Below, in pieces: positions 5,551 to 5,699 of a stretch of DNA of 5,699 nt. A program made the translations under genes and the position numbers. The DNA lies in assembly GCA_045644025.1 (NCBI GenBank), contig JAZRGE010000010.1, forward strand, positions 1-5,699, given 5' to 3'. The notes under the pieces were generated by a model, which had not been told where the DNA came from, did not search any database, and saw only the letters and a program-made list of their open reading frames with translations. The number at the start of each line of letters is the position of its first letter. The first letter of the stretch is position 1. Source of the stretch: JAZRGE01 sp045644025. Its GTDB lineage: Bacteria; Bacillota; Clostridia; Oscillospirales; Acutalibacteraceae.

Positions 5551-5699
5551 TTATGCAAAGAAAAGTTTGGAAAGAGTCATCGGATCGATATACTCGCCGT
5601 TCTTATAAACGCGCATATTGCCCGAAGCAATCTCATCGATAAGCATAACCTTACCATCGGCATCGTAGCCAAATTCAAATTTGATATCGTAAAGATCCA
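5551..5699 (-). CDS. purC: Phosphoribosylaminoimidazole-succinocarboxamide (SAICAR) synthase, C-terminal 48 residues, cut by window edge
   Basis: Only the 3' end of this gene is inside the window: two bases of a split codon, 48 codons and a TAA stop. The translation begins DLYDIKFEFGYDADGKVMLI, then DEIASGNMRVYKNGEYI, and ends SKLFFA. The segment IKFEFGxDxDGKxxLIDEI is the late core of PurC, where the acidic residues near LIDEI belong to the ATP/metal site of this SAICAR synthetase-fold enzyme. PurC joins aspartate to CAIR using ATP. The tail is somewhat unlike textbook PurC endings, which usually have DxxRxW shortly after LIDEI; here it is SGNMRVY, as in shorter Gram-positive PurC forms. purC directly before purF agrees with the clostridial purECFMNHD order. 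The rest of the gene and presumably the operon promoter lie beyond the window. Confidence 0.85.
   Translation of the reverse strand, partial: DLYDIKFEFGYDADGKVMLIDEIASGNMRVYKNGEYIDPMTLSKLFFA

Overview
The window is a stretch of a bacterial de novo purine (IMP) biosynthesis operon, transcribed entirely on the minus strand. Read in the direction of transcription (high to low coordinates) it holds the 3' end of purC, then a PurF-family amidophosphoribosyltransferase, purM, purN, a stand-alone PurO-type IMP cyclohydrolase, a stand-alone AICAR transformylase (the C-terminal half of a normal PurH), and the 5' end of purD. No RNA gene, mobile element, CRISPR array or tandem repeat was seen, and almost every base is coding.

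The operon is tightly packed. purF and purM are 5 nt apart, purM and purN overlap in an ATGA, purN and the cyclohydrolase gene are 10 nt apart, and the last two junctions are 22 nt each. Every start has a good Shine-Dalgarno sequence. The only sizeable gap is 89 nt between purC and purF, and it carries a long GC-rich hairpin. No promoter is evident, so transcription presumably begins upstream of purC, outside the window.

The likely source is an anaerobic member of the Clostridia, perhaps a gut ruminococcal or oscillospiral type (inference). The reasons are the strong AGGAG-type ribosome binding sites, the purC-F-M-N-H-D order known from clostridia, PurF cysteines matching the oxygen-sensitive 4Fe-4S ligands of Bacillus PurF, and the split cyclohydrolase/transformylase arrangement. 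The Shine-Dalgarno use argues against Bacteroidetes.

Together the products cover PRPP to phosphoribosylamine (PurF), GAR (PurD), FGAR (PurN), AIR (PurM), SAICAR (PurC), FAICAR (AICAR transformylase) and IMP (cyclohydrolase). FGAM synthase, PurE/PurK and PurB are not in the window.

Two things stand out. First, the PurF homologue has lost the catalytic N-terminal cysteine and, by my alignment from memory, the other glutamine-binding residues of its glutaminase domain, while its PRPP site and Fe-S cysteines are intact. Second, the bifunctional PurH is replaced by two genes: an archaeal-type PurO cyclohydrolase and a transformylase that looks much more like the C-terminal half of animal ATIC than like E. 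coli PurH.
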